DNA of 48,006 nt from NCBI RefSeq assembly GCF_004564275.1, contig NZ_SPDV01000032.1, forward strand, positions 1 through 48,006, read 5' to 3'. Made by a program: the position numbers and the translations under genes. The notes beneath the pieces were generated by a model, which saw only the letters and a program-made list of their open reading frames with translations, searched no databases and had not been told where the DNA came from. Shown one piece after another: positions 9,057 through 17,534 of this stretch; position 1 is the first letter of the stretch, and each line of letters starts with the position of its first letter. This DNA is from Sphingomonas parva (ex Maeng et al. 2020). GTDB lineage: Bacteria > Pseudomonadota > Alphaproteobacteria > Sphingomonadales > Sphingomonadaceae.

Positions 9057-9716
9057 CTATTGCGCGATCGTTCCCGCCGGCACCGGCACCGCCGCAGGGG
9101 CCGGAGCGGCCGGGGCGGCCGCGGCGGCGAAGTTCGGCGGCGCGACATTGTCGGCGGCGATCGACGCCTGGAGGATCCGCGACGGGCTGGCGGGTGGCTC
9201 GCCGCGCTCGATCGCATCGACGAAGTTCATTCCGGAAACGACGCGGCCGAACACCGTATACTTGCCGTCCATGCTGAGGCGCGGCGCGAACATGATGAAG
9301 AACTGGCTGTTGGCCGTGTCCGGCGCGTCGGTGCGCGCCGCGGCGAGGGTGCCGCGCAGGTGCGGCAGGCCGTTGAACTCGGCCTTGAGGTCGGGGAGGT
9401 CGGACCCGCCGGTGCCGTCACCCTTCGGATCGCCGCCTTGGGCCATGAAGCCCTCGATCACGCGGTGGAAGGCGAGGCCGTTGTAGAAGCCCTTGCGCAC
9501 CAGGGTCTTCATCCGCTCGACATGGCCGGGGGCGACGTCCGGGCGAAGCTGGATGGTGACGCGGCCGCCGGTCGAGAGATCGAGCAGCAGGGTGTTCTCC
9601 GGATCGAGCGGCGGCGGCGCGGGCGGCGTCGTGAGAGGCTGGGCGGCCAGCGCGCCAGCGAAGAAAAGCCCCATCAACAGGGCGACAAGTGCCTTGATAC
9701 GCATGATTTTTCCCAT
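9057..9716 (-). CDS. Cyclophilin-type peptidyl-prolyl cis-trans isomerase, exported
   Basis: A 219-residue protein with a signal peptide ending near LFFAGALAAQ and a cyclophilin domain from about residue 40 to 190. Motifs are FHRVIEGFMAQGGDP, with the catalytic Arg, then NSQFFIMF and YTVFGRVVSGM. It should catalyse Xaa-Pro isomerisation of envelope proteins in the periplasm. The last 25 residues are an Ala/Pro tail. Two starts are possible: ATG at 9716 with GGGG too close, or ATG at 9704 with GGGA at better spacing, which gives a cleaner signal peptide. It lies between coaD and queA on the same strand and is probably co-transcribed with them. Confidence 0.93.
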   Translation of the reverse strand: MGKIMRIKALVALLMGLFFAGALAAQPLTTPPAPPPLDPENTLLLDLSTGGRVTIQLRPDVAPGHVERMKTLVRKGFYNGLAFHRVIEGFMAQGGDPKGDGTGGSDLPDLKAEFNGLPHLRGTLAAARTDAPDTANSQFFIMFAPRLSMDGKYTVFGRVVSGMNFVDAIERGEPPASPSRILQASIAADNVAPPNFAAAAAPAAPAPAAVPVPAGTIAQ

Positions 9717-9758
9717 TTCCCCGGAGTGGCTGCATTGTGCCCGCGGGGTTCGTCGGGA

Positions 9759-10259
9759 TCAAGAGCCTTTGCGGCCCATGCGCTCGACACGTGCGGCGAC
9801 GTCGATTGCGACGGCGGGCGTCACGAACCTGCCGATCTCGCCGCCATAGAGGGCGATTTCCTTCACCAGGCGCGAGGCGATCGGCTGGAGCGACACGTCG
9901 GCCATCAGGAAGACGGTCTCGATCCGGTCGTTGAGCTGCTGGTTCATCCCCGCCATCTGATACTCATATTCGAAATCGGCGACGGCGCGCAGGCCGCGGA
10001 CGATCATCGAAGCACCCTGCCGCTCGGCAAAGTCCATCAGCAGGGAATCGAACGAGACGACCGAGAGATCGCCCTCGATGCCGGCGATCTCGCGCCGCAC
10101 CATCGCCATCCGCTCCTCGACCGTGAACATCGGCGACTTGGACGGATTGGTCGTGACGCCGATCACCAGCCGATCGACCAGCTTCGCCCCCCGGCGGATT
10201 ATGTCGATATGGCCGAGCGTGATCGGATCGAACGTGCCCGGATAGACCCCTGTTCTCAT
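9759..10259 (-). CDS. coaD: Pantetheine-phosphate adenylyltransferase
   Basis: CoaD couples 4'-phosphopantetheine to ATP to form dephospho-CoA, the penultimate step of CoA synthesis. The 166-residue product has the nucleotidyltransferase motif GTFDPITLGHIDII at its N-terminus, then VTTNPSKSP, IVRGLRAVADFEYEYQMA and the C-terminal VSSR-equivalent PIASRLVKEIA. Length matches the family. It is the first gene of the run coaD, peptidyl-prolyl isomerase, queA, tgt. A repeat element separates it from ispA upstream. Confidence 0.97.
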   Translation of the reverse strand: MRTGVYPGTFDPITLGHIDIIRRGAKLVDRLVIGVTTNPSKSPMFTVEERMAMVRREIAGIEGDLSVVSFDSLLMDFAERQGASMIVRGLRAVADFEYEYQMAGMNQQLNDRIETVFLMADVSLQPIASRLVKEIALYGGEIGRFVTPAVAIDVAARVERMGRKGS

Positions 10260-10309
10260 GTGCCCCTCGCGGCCGCAGTTGACTGCGGTCCTTTGACATC
10301 CTGTTCCCC

Positions 10310-10390
10310 GTTCGGGCTGAGCCTGTCGAAGCCCGCTGCCCCTCAGTCACCGATGAACGAAGGGGTGTCTTCGACAAGCTCAGGCCGAAC
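10310..10390. repeat. Inverted repeat of the GTCGAAG/CTTCGAC type
   Basis: Arms at 10310-10331 (GTTCGGGCTGAGCCTGTCGA...) and 10369-10390 are reverse complements with two mismatches. A second, shorter stem, CCCCT / AGGGG, lies inside. This element type is widespread between genes in sphingomonads. It occupies most of the 206-base gap between ispA and coaD, both on the minus strand. Confidence 0.8.
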
Positions 10391-10467
10391 GGTGGGTGGA
10401 AATCCCCCGAGCGGGACCTTCTAGCCGCTCGCTGGGCCTTTGTCGAAGCGCTGCTGCGCGATGCCTC

Positions 10468-11361
10468 TCAATGGTCCCGCTCGATGGCGAAGCGGGCGAT
10501 CGCGCGGAGGAGATCGGCCTCGGCGCCGTAGCTGGCGAGATATTCGGTGGCCTGGGAGACGAGCAGCTCCGCCTGCTGGCGGGCGCGATCCCGTCCGAGC
10601 AGGGTGACGAAGGTCTCCTTGCCGCGCTCGCGGTCCTTGCCGACCCTCTTGCCGGTCTTGGCTTCCTCGCCTTCCTCGTCGAGCAGATCGTCGGCGATCT
10701 GGAAGGCGAGCCCGACGTCGCGGGCATAGCCGCGCAGCTTCGTCCGGCCTTCCGGCGGGACCCGGCCCATGATCGCGCCCGCCTCGAGGCAAAAGCCGAA
10801 CAAGGCGCCGGTCTTGAGCTGCTGCAGGCGGGTGACGGCGGTGAGATCGAGCGTGTTCTCCGCGGCGGCCATGTCCATCATCTGGCCGCCTGCCATGCCC
10901 GACGGCCCGGAGGCGCGGGCAAGCTCGGCGACCAGCTCGGCGCGGACGAACGGATCCTCATGGCTCGCCTCGTCGGCCAGGATCTCGAAGGCGAGCGCGT
11001 GCAGCGAATCCCCGGCGAGCACCGCGGTCGCCTCGTCGAACGCGCGATGGAGAGTCGGCTTGCCGTGGCGCATGGCATCGTCGTCCATGCAGGGAAGGTC
11101 GTCGTGGATCAGCGAATAGACGTGGATCGCCTCGACGGCGAGGCCGACGCGGAGCGCACGGGCGCGATCGACGTGGAACAGCCCGGCCGAGGCGGTGACG
11201 AGCAGCGGCCGCAGCCGCTTGCCGCCGCCGATCGCGGTGTAGCGCATCGCTTCGTAGAGCGGCGCACGCGGATCGGGCGGCACCGCGAGCAACTCGCCGA
11301 ACAGGCCGTCGATCTCCGCGCGAATCTGCCCGAACGCGCGGTCGAGAAGGGCTTGCGCCAC
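10468..11361 (-). CDS. ispA: Short-chain polyprenyl diphosphate synthase (farnesyl diphosphate synthase)
   Basis: A 297-residue all-helical prenyltransferase that condenses isopentenyl diphosphate with allylic diphosphates. The first Asp-rich motif DDLPCMDDD (about residue 80) and the second, QIADDLLDEEGEE, bind the Mg-diphosphate substrates; GGKRLRPLL and KTGALF are also typical. Start is GTG at 11361, 11 bases after the xseB stop, giving the usual IspA length. Adjacency to xseB is a conserved bacterial arrangement supporting a farnesyl/geranyl role for the isoprenoid pathway. Exact chain length is not proven by sequence. Confidence 0.94.
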   Translation of the reverse strand: MAQALLDRAFGQIRAEIDGLFGELLAVPPDPRAPLYEAMRYTAIGGGKRLRPLLVTASAGLFHVDRARALRVGLAVEAIHVYSLIHDDLPCMDDDAMRHGKPTLHRAFDEATAVLAGDSLHALAFEILADEASHEDPFVRAELVAELARASGPSGMAGGQMMDMAAAENTLDLTAVTRLQQLKTGALFGFCLEAGAIMGRVPPEGRTKLRGYARDVGLAFQIADDLLDEEGEEAKTGKRVGKDRERGKETFVTLLGRDRARQQAELLVSQATEYLASYGAEADLLRAIARFAIERDH

Positions 11362-11372
11362 GGGTGGGCCGC

Positions 11373-11621
11373 TCAGGCCGGGTCGAAGGGCGCGGTGCCG
11401 GTCGGCTGGCCGTCGCGTCCTACCTGGATCTTCTCGATGCGCGCCTGGGCCGCCTGCAGCCGCGCCTCGCATTGCTGGCGCAGCCGATCGCCTTCGCCGT
11501 AGAGCTCGATCGACTCGTCGAGCGAGGCATCGCCGCTCTCGAGGCGACGAACGATCTCCTCCAGGCGCTTCAGCGCGGCCTCGAAGGAGAGCTCGGAAAT
11601 GGCTTGGGACTGGTCCGACAT
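11373..11621 (-). CDS. xseB: Exodeoxyribonuclease VII small subunit
   Basis: An 82-residue protein with the XseB pattern [20 protein letters not shown], then [20 protein letters not shown], predicted to form a helical hairpin that binds XseA. Together they degrade single-stranded DNA. ATG at 11621 is chosen: a longer reading from TTG at 11657 exists and would overlap the upstream stop, but it adds 12 residues not seen in the family. Four genes from 12484 down to 10468 are closely packed on this strand. xseA is not in the window. Confidence 0.93.
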   Translation of the reverse strand: MSDQSQAISELSFEAALKRLEEIVRRLESGDASLDESIELYGEGDRLRQQCEARLQAAQARIEKIQVGRDGQPTGTAPFDPA

Positions 11622-11653
11622 GGCGCCTGCTTTGGCCCCCGCGCCCGACAGGG

Positions 11654-11989
11654 TCAAGCGCCGGGCAGGAAGGTGCCCACCGCCTTGTCGATGACCAGCT
11701 TCACGAAGGCATCGCGCAGCCGCTGCAGCCGCGCCGCCTGGACTCCCGCAATCCGCAGCGCGCGCAGCTTGAGCAGCGACTTCGCGCCCTTGACCAGCAT
11801 CTCGAATTCTCCCTGGCTGATCTCGCCTTTGGCGAGGGCCTCGGTCCAGGTCTTCAGATCTGCCGCCTTGGCTTGCAGGAAGGCCTGCATGTCGGTCGTC
11901 GCATCCTGCTTCAGCCCGCCGACGAACTCGCCGACCAGAGGGGCGATCCCTTGCTTCACGCCATCGATAAAGTCATCGAACTGGGACAT
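11654..11989 (-). CDS. Small helical protein of unknown function
   Basis: A 111-residue protein I do not recognise. It is Lys/Ala/Leu-rich and mostly helix-forming, has no signal peptide, and has a mildly hydrophobic stretch at [12 protein letters not shown]. The C-terminal half ([20 protein letters not shown]) is basic. ATG at 11989 lies 15 bases after the lipoprotein gene's stop, with GGAG upstream, and its end is near the xseB start. It is thus the second gene of the lipoprotein, unknown, xseB, ispA run. No function is claimed. Confidence 0.75.
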   Translation of the reverse strand: MSQFDDFIDGVKQGIAPLVGEFVGGLKQDATTDMQAFLQAKAADLKTWTEALAKGEISQGEFEMLVKGAKSLLKLRALRIAGVQAARLQRLRDAFVKLVIDKAVGTFLPGA

Positions 11990-12004
11990 GGCTGACGGCT
12001 CCGG

Positions 12005-12484
12005 CTATTGAGCGGACACGCACGCGGTGTTCTTTTCCTTGTTCGCCTCGAGGCAGATGATCTCGTCGAAAGCGTCGCCGATCTGGCGGAGCTGGGCGGC
12101 CATTGCCGTGCTGCTGACCGTGCCCTGACGCTGCCAGACCACCCAATATTCGCCGGCGAGGCCGCCGTCGGGATCGTTCATCGTCTGCCACTGCGCCGCG
12201 CTGAGCTTGTTCTTCGGCATTCCGGCGGCGAACTCCTGGGCGGCCATCAGCTTGATCTTCAGCGCTTTCACCTCGTCCTCGTGGGCCGAATAGGGATCGC
12301 CCGATTCCGCGATCATCGCCAGCGTCTCGGCCTTGAGCGAGGTGGCGTTCTTGTAGGCCTCGAGGCTGTAGGGTGCGATCAGCGTGCCGCAGGCGGCGAC
12401 CCAGACCAAAGCCAGAGCGGCCGCGAGTACACGCCGGGCGTGCCAGATGCGGGAGACGCGCCACGCGCCGTATCTCTGCGTCAT
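12005..12484 (-). CDS. Putative lipoprotein of unknown function
   Basis: A 159-residue product from ATG 12484, which has GGGGGGAAAG just before it. The N-terminus has a basic region (HARRVLAAAL) and a hydrophobic stretch ending in the lipobox-like WVAAC, so it is probably lipidated and envelope-anchored. The mature part is helical, with three further Cys residues absent except CLEA and ACVSAQ near the end, which could form a disulfide. No domain is recognised. It heads the operon leading to xseB and ispA and is divergent from the polysaccharide deacetylase gene. Confidence 0.75.
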   Translation of the reverse strand: MTQRYGAWRVSRIWHARRVLAAALALVWVAACGTLIAPYSLEAYKNATSLKAETLAMIAESGDPYSAHEDEVKALKIKLMAAQEFAAGMPKNKLSAAQWQTMNDPDGGLAGEYWVVWQRQGTVSSTAMAAQLRQIGDAFDEIICLEANKEKNTACVSAQ

Positions 12485-12618
12485 CTTTCCCCCCCACGAG
12501 TCGGGATGACCCCGGCCGAAGTATCCACCCGCGGCCCGAGCCGCGCAAGACCGGCACCGCGACGCTTGTCTCCACAATGGTGCTCTTCTAGCCGTCCCCC
12601 GAAACGGGAGAGCGACGA

Positions 12619-13401
12619 ATGCTGAAACGTCTTGCCGCGGCGGCGTGGCTGCTGGGCCTGGCCGTCACGGCGCAGGCGACCGAATGGCCGAACGGCGCGA
12701 AGGCCGCCGTGGTCCTGAGCTATGACGACGCGCTGACCTCGCAGCTCGACCATGCCCTGCCCCTGCTCGACGCCGCCGGCTTCAAGGCGAGCTTCTTCCT
12801 CGCCAACGTGAAGGAGGCCGACGTGCCGCGCTGGCGGGCGGCGGCGGCGGCCGGACACGAGCTCGGCAACCACACGATCTTCCACGCCTGCTCGGCCGCC
12901 AGCTTCCCCGCCGATCCGCGCTACACCAGCGAGGCCTATACGGTGCCGAGCATGCTCAAGGAGATCGCGCAGCAGAACGTCCTGCTCGCCGCGCTCGACG
13001 GCCGGGCGCGACACGGCATGGCAACGCCGTGCGGGCAAAGCGTCGCCGGCGGCACCGATTATCTCGAGCCGCTGCGCGCCGCCGGGCTCGTCACCTACGT
13101 GCGCAGCGTCGAGGCCTCGCCCGACGACCTCCGGCGCGACGCCGCGAGGATCGATCCGATGCGGGTGCCCGCGCGCGGCTTTCCAGAGACCGTGTCCGGA
13201 TCCGAGCTGATCGCCTTCGCCGAGCAGGCGCGCAGCGGAGGCGGCATGGCGGTCTACGTCTTTCACGGCATCGCCGGCGATTACCTCCAGACCAGCGACG
13301 CCGCGCACAAGGCGCTGATCGGCTGGCTGGCGGCGCACCGCAAGGAGGTGTGGGTGACGACGCTGCAGGCCGCCCTGGACTGGGCGAGGACGCATCCCTG
13401 A
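12619..13401 (+). CDS. Polysaccharide deacetylase family protein (NodB fold), exported
   Basis: A 260-residue protein with a signal peptide (LAAAAWLLGLAVTAQA). The NodB motif 1 appears as LSYDDALT, with the catalytic and metal Asp pair near residue 36. The metal His pair is in HELGNHTIFH near residue 83. VYVFHGI near residue 215 supplies the late His. These enzymes remove N- or O-acetyl groups from glycans in the periplasm or outside (family knowledge); the substrate is unknown. GGGAGA precedes the ATG. The next gene, D-lactate dehydrogenase, begins about 20 bases after the stop. Confidence 0.9.
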   Translation: MLKRLAAAAWLLGLAVTAQATEWPNGAKAAVVLSYDDALTSQLDHALPLLDAAGFKASFFLANVKEADVPRWRAAAAAGHELGNHTIFHACSAASFPADPRYTSEAYTVPSMLKEIAQQNVLLAALDGRARHGMATPCGQSVAGGTDYLEPLRAAGLVTYVRSVEASPDDLRRDAARIDPMRVPARGFPETVSGSELIAFAEQARSGGGMAVYVFHGIAGDYLQTSDAAHKALIGWLAAHRKEVWVTTLQAALDWARTHP

Positions 13402-13423
13402 CCAGACCGCCCTGCTGCGCGAA

Positions 13424-15103
13424 TTGCGCGGGACCGTCGGCCGCCGGCATGTCCTGACCGGCCCGGCCGCGACGCTGCGCTACCGGCGGGGCTATCGCCA
13501 CGGCGAGGGCGGCGCGATCGCGGTCGTCCGGCCGGGCACCCTCGTCGAGCTCTGGCGCGTCGCCCAAGCGGCTGTCCGCACAGGAGTCGCGATCATCGTC
13601 CAGGCCGCGAACACCGGCCTGACCGGCGGATCTACCCCGGACGGCGACTATCCCGGCGGCGTGCTGATCGTCTCGACCCTGCGGCTCGCCCGCATCCATT
13701 TGCTCGACGGCGGCAGGCAGGCGCTGTGCCTCCCCGGCACCACCCTCTCCCAGCTCGAGCGGGCGTTGAAGCCGCTCGGCCGCGAGCCGCATTCGGTGAT
13801 CGGCTCTTCCTGCCTCGGTGCCTCGGTGCTCGGCGGCGTCTGCAACAATTCGGGCGGCGCGCTGGTGCGGCGCGGACCGGCCTATACCGAGCTCGCCTTG
13901 TTCGCCCGGCTCGCCGCCGACGGCACGCTCCAGCTGGTCAACCACTTGGGCATCGCGCTGGGCGAGACGCCGGAGGAGATGCTCGCCCGGCTCGAGAGGG
14001 GCCGGTTCGACGCGGGCGACGTCGCGCACGATCCGCAACGCCGGGCGTCCGACCAGCGCTATAGCGAGCACGTCCGCGACATAGACGCGGAGACGCCGGC
14101 GCGGTTCAACGCCGATCCGCGCTGCCTGTTCGAGGCTTCGGGGAGCGCAGGCCGGGTGATCGTCTTCGCCGCCCGGCTCGACACCTTCCCGCGCGATGCC
14201 GAGACGACGACCTTCTACGTCGGCACCAACGATCCGGCGGAGTTCGCGGCGCTCCGGCGGCGGCTGCTCGGCGGCAAGGCCGCGCTGCCCATCGCCGCCG
14301 AATATATGCACCGCGACGCGTTCGACGTGGCCGCCGCCTATGGCAAGGACAGCTTCCTGGCCGTGCGCCACCTCGGCACCGATCGGCTGCCGGCGCTGTT
14401 CGCGCTGAAAGCCCGGATCGACCGCCTGGCGCGGCGCTGCGGCGGCCGCCGCGGCGAGGGCTTCGCCGACCGGCTGATGCAATGGGCCGCGCGCCTCGCG
14501 CCCCGCCATCTGCCGGCGCGGATGCTCGCCTGGCGCGACCGTTACGAGCACCACCTCCTGCTCAAGATGCCGGGCGGCGGCGGGGACGCCCGGGCCTGCC
14601 TCGACGCGCTGTTCGCGGCGTCGGAGGGCGGCTATTTCGAATGCACCCCGGCGGAAGCGGACGCGGCCTTCCTGCACCGCTTCGCCTGCGCCGGCGCCGC
14701 GATCCGCTATCGCCTGGTCCACGCGGACGCGATCGAGGATCTCGTCGCGCTCGATTTCGCGCTGCCGCGCAACGAGCAGGACTGGACCGAGACGCTGCCG
14801 GCGGCGCTGGAGAAGGACATTCCGGTGCGGCTGCGCTACGGCCATTTCTTCTGCCACGTCTTCCACCATGATTATCTGGTGCGAAGGGGCGCCGATGCGG
14901 AGGCGGTAAAGGCGGGCCTGTGCAGCATGCTCGACGCTCGCCGCGCCCGCTACCCGGCCGAGCACAATGTCGGCCACCTCTATCCGGCGGCGGCGGAGCT
15001 CGCCGCTTTCTATCGCGATCTCGATCCGTGCAACCGGCTCAATCCAGGGATCGGCAAGACGAGCAAGGCGCCCTTCTGGGGCAGAGACGTGCACGCGCGG
15101 TGA
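13424..15103 (+). CDS. dld: Quinone-dependent D-lactate dehydrogenase
   Basis: A ~559-residue FAD enzyme that oxidises D-lactate to pyruvate and feeds the respiratory chain from the inner face of the membrane. The FAD motifs are QAANTGLTGGSTPDGDY and GGVCNNSGGALVRRGPAYTE. The C-terminal Dld region has MPGGGGDA, HFFCHVFHHDY and the closing HNVGHLYPA...CNRLNPGIGKTSKAP. Size matches E. coli Dld (about 570). No in-frame ATG or GTG precedes the conserved N-terminus. TTG at 13424 is the first ordinary start, but homologues suggest roughly ten more residues, which would need a CTG or ATC start upstream. Confidence 0.92.
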   Translation: MRGTVGRRHVLTGPAATLRYRRGYRHGEGGAIAVVRPGTLVELWRVAQAAVRTGVAIIVQAANTGLTGGSTPDGDYPGGVLIVSTLRLARIHLLDGGRQALCLPGTTLSQLERALKPLGREPHSVIGSSCLGASVLGGVCNNSGGALVRRGPAYTELALFARLAADGTLQLVNHLGIALGETPEEMLARLERGRFDAGDVAHDPQRRASDQRYSEHVRDIDAETPARFNADPRCLFEASGSAGRVIVFAARLDTFPRDAETTTFYVGTNDPAEFAALRRRLLGGKAALPIAAEYMHRDAFDVAAAYGKDSFLAVRHLGTDRLPALFALKARIDRLARRCGGRRGEGFADRLMQWAARLAPRHLPARMLAWRDRYEHHLLLKMPGGGGDARACLDALFAASEGGYFECTPAEADAAFLHRFACAGAAIRYRLVHADAIEDLVALDFALPRNEQDWTETLPAALEKDIPVRLRYGHFFCHVFHHDYLVRRGADAEAVKAGLCSMLDARRARYPAEHNVGHLYPAAAELAAFYRDLDPCNRLNPGIGKTSKAPFWGRDVHAR

Positions 15104-15157
15104 CGTGGAGGGCGCCTCTCGCGCGTCTTTTGCGACGCGTTGCGAGACTCGCCGTCT

Positions 15158-16426
15158 TCACGCCCGCACCGCCCGCCCCTCGCGCTCCGCCTGGAGCTGC
15201 TCGAGCGACTTGCCCTCAGTCCGTGGCGCCCAGATCAGCCCGATCGCGCCCGAGGCGACGAGGAAGCCGGTGAGGATCCAGGCGAGCGTGGTGAAGCTGG
15301 TCGCGGCGAGCGTCGGCACGGCGAGGCTCCAGATGCCGAGGCCGATCCGGACGATCGCGAAGGTGAGTCCCTGGGCGGTGGAGCGGATCTCGGTCGGGAA
15401 GAGCTCGGCCGACCAGAGCTGGAAGAAGCTTTGGGCGCCGAAGCCGCCCGCCACGCCCATGATCACGACATGGGCGACGACCACCTCCAGCCGGAAACCG
15501 AAGATCGCCAGCAGCGCCATGCCGACGACGTGCAGCGCCGCCGAGATGCCGAACAGCAGGCGCTGGTTCACCCGGTCCGACAGCGTCATGAAGATGAGCA
15601 GGATCGAGAACATGCCGATCAGGAAGTAGCTCGCCGGCAGCATCGTCGCGGTCCACACGGGCAGGTTGTTCTGCTCGATCAGATAGGGCGTGAAGAAGCC
15701 GTTGTAGCCGGCCCAGAGGTTCCACAGGCCGTACATGGCAGCGAGGAACAGCATCGAGCCGAGATAGGGCGGGCGCAGCAGCGCGCGCCAGCCGGCGCTG
15801 CGCGCCGCCGGAGTCTCGAGCCCCGCCGCCTGCGCCTCCTCCCAGCGCCGCGATTCGCGCATCTTCGCGCGCAGGAAGGTGAGCGCCAGGGCGAGCACGA
15901 ACAGGTGGCCGAACAGCCAGCGCACGCCGTCGATGCCGAACGGCTGGAGGAAATAGGCGGCGGTCAGCACCGCGACCGGGCCTAAATACCAGAGCAATTG
16001 CGCCACCCCGGAATGCGCGCCCCTTTTCCTGTCCGGCGCCTGCTCCGCGATCAGCGACCAGGACGCCGGGATGTCGGCGCCGACCGCGAGGCCGACGAGG
16101 ACGAAGCCGAGCACGATCATCCACGGCGCGCTGGCGAAGACCAGCCAGAGCATGCCGAATGCGTAGAACAGCATGTCGTATTGGTAGATCTTCTTGCGCC
16201 CGAAGCGGTCGCAGAGGATGCCGCCGATCAGCGCCCCGACGCCGGCCGAAATGGCATTGGCGCTGAACGCGCCGATCAGGCCGATGAACGTGTCCGAGAG
16301 GCCGTGGATGTCCTTCCACAGGGCGAGGGCGACCGATCCGGCGACGATCGAGCCGGCGTCGATGTAATTGGCGAGCCCGGCGAGGATCGTATCGCGCCAG
16401 CTCCCGCTCTCTTCGTCCTGCGCCAT
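15158..16426 (-). CDS. MFS transporter, metabolite:H+ symporter type
   Basis: A 422-residue protein with twelve hydrophobic segments. The loop 2-3 signature DRFGRKKIYQYD and the later SDRVNQR match the Major Facilitator Superfamily, and the overall pattern resembles sugar or organic acid proton symporters. SAELFPTEIRSTAQG is the typical motif before TM11. ATG at 16426 has AGGGGG 5 bases upstream. It is divergent from the AmpR-like gene, with a 211-base intergenic region holding a perfect dyad, so it may be that regulator's target. The substrate is unknown. Confidence 0.88.
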   Translation of the reverse strand: MAQDEESGSWRDTILAGLANYIDAGSIVAGSVALALWKDIHGLSDTFIGLIGAFSANAISAGVGALIGGILCDRFGRKKIYQYDMLFYAFGMLWLVFASAPWMIVLGFVLVGLAVGADIPASWSLIAEQAPDRKRGAHSGVAQLLWYLGPVAVLTAAYFLQPFGIDGVRWLFGHLFVLALALTFLRAKMRESRRWEEAQAAGLETPAARSAGWRALLRPPYLGSMLFLAAMYGLWNLWAGYNGFFTPYLIEQNNLPVWTATMLPASYFLIGMFSILLIFMTLSDRVNQRLLFGISAALHVVGMALLAIFGFRLEVVVAHVVIMGVAGGFGAQSFFQLWSAELFPTEIRSTAQGLTFAIVRIGLGIWSLAVPTLAATSFTTLAWILTGFLVASGAIGLIWAPRTEGKSLEQLQAEREGRAVRA

Positions 16427-16472
16427 TCCTGCCCCCTGTGCGGCCTCGGCGACGCTGCCCGATAATCCCAAT

Positions 16473-16488
16473 ATCTGCAATCGCAGAT
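16473..16488. promoter_or_regulatory. Dyad operator candidate for the LysR-type regulator
   Basis: ATCTGCAATCGCAGAT has perfect 6-base arms (ATCTGC/GCAGAT) around a 4-base centre. It lies 47 bases upstream of the MFS start codon and 150 bases upstream of the AmpR-like start, where LysR regulators usually bind in divergent promoters. Binding is inferred, not shown. Confidence 0.45.
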
Positions 16489-16637
16489 CAGATGGCGGTA
16501 CACTCCAGCCTCCGTCACCCCCAGCGGCGCGATGGCGGACAGGCGGCGCCAAGCCCTGCTAAGGGCAGCGTTGAATTTTGCTCGCCTGCTTCGGCCGGGC
16601 GCCGCCGCTAGGGTGGATCGAGCAAGGGGGAGGATGG

Positions 16638-17525
16638 ATGATCCGGCCGTATCTGCCGTTGAACGCGCTCAGGGCCTTCGAGGCCGCGGCCCGGCACCTC
16701 AGCTTCACCAAGGCGGCGATCGAGCTTTCGGTGACTCCGGCCGCGCTCAGCCATCAGGTTAAGGGGCTGGAGGAGCGTCTCGGCAAGCCCCTGTTCCACC
16801 GCCTGCCGCGCGGCCTCGCGCTCACCGACGAGGCTCTCGGCCTGCTGCCGGTGGTGCGCGATTCCTTCGATCGCATGGCGGAGTTCATCCTTCGCCTGCA
16901 GGACGGCGGGAAGCGCCAGATCCTGTCGGTCGGCGTGGTCGGCACGTTCGCGGTGAAATGGCTGCTGCCGCGGCTCGCCCGGTTCCGGGAGGCGCACGAC
17001 TGGATCGATCTGCGCCTGAGCACCAACAATAACCGGGTCGATCTCGCCGAGGAGGGGCTGCACATGGCGATCCGCTTCGGCGACGGCGCGTGGCACGGCA
17101 CCGACGCCATTCCCCTGTTCGATGCGCCGGCGACGCCGCTGTGCGATGCCCGGACGGCCTCCCGGCTCGCTGCACCGGAGGATCTTCGCCGCGAGGTGCT
17201 GCTCCGCTCCTACCGCGCCGACGAATGGCCCGCCTGGTTCGCCGCCGCCGGGCTCGAATGCCCGCCGCTCACCGGCCCGGTGTTCGATTCGGCGGCGCTG
17301 ATGGTCGAAGCCGCGCTTTCCGGCGAGGGCGTCGCCCTTGCCTTTCCGCGCCTGTTCGGACCGGCGCTCGCGGCAGGATCGCTGCGCCGCCCGTTCCACC
17401 TCACCATCACCACCGGATCCTATTGGCTCACCCGGCTGAAGAGCGCGCGGCCGAGCGAGGCCGGCGCGGCGTTCGAGGCCTGGCTGCTGGACGAGGCCGC
17501 GCGGGAGACGTCGCAGCCCGGATGA
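16638..17525 (+). CDS. LysR-family transcriptional regulator, AmpR-like
   Basis: A 295-residue regulator from ATG 16638 with GGGGGAGGA just upstream. The N-terminal winged helix is PLNALRAFEAAARHLSFTKA, with helix AIELSVTPAALSHQVKGLEE. The effector domain matches AmpR closely as I remember that family: VGVVGTFAVKWLLP, LSTNNNRVDLAEEGL, FGDGAWHGTDA and LLRSYRADEWPAW. AmpR senses muropeptides and controls ampC beta-lactamase. Here no beta-lactamase gene adjoins; the divergent neighbour is an MFS transporter and the convergent one an MBL-fold hydrolase. Target and ligand are therefore open. Confidence 0.88.
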   Translation: MIRPYLPLNALRAFEAAARHLSFTKAAIELSVTPAALSHQVKGLEERLGKPLFHRLPRGLALTDEALGLLPVVRDSFDRMAEFILRLQDGGKRQILSVGVVGTFAVKWLLPRLARFREAHDWIDLRLSTNNNRVDLAEEGLHMAIRFGDGAWHGTDAIPLFDAPATPLCDARTASRLAAPEDLRREVLLRSYRADEWPAWFAAAGLECPPLTGPVFDSAALMVEAALSGEGVALAFPRLFGPALAAGSLRRPFHLTITTGSYWLTRLKSARPSEAGAAFEAWLLDEAARETSQPG

Positions 17526-17534
17526 GGCGGCGCC

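Noticed and set aside
8010-10424. Plus-strand frame of 804 residues opposite queA, the isomerase and coaD
   Set aside because: It spans three genes with clear families on the opposite strand.
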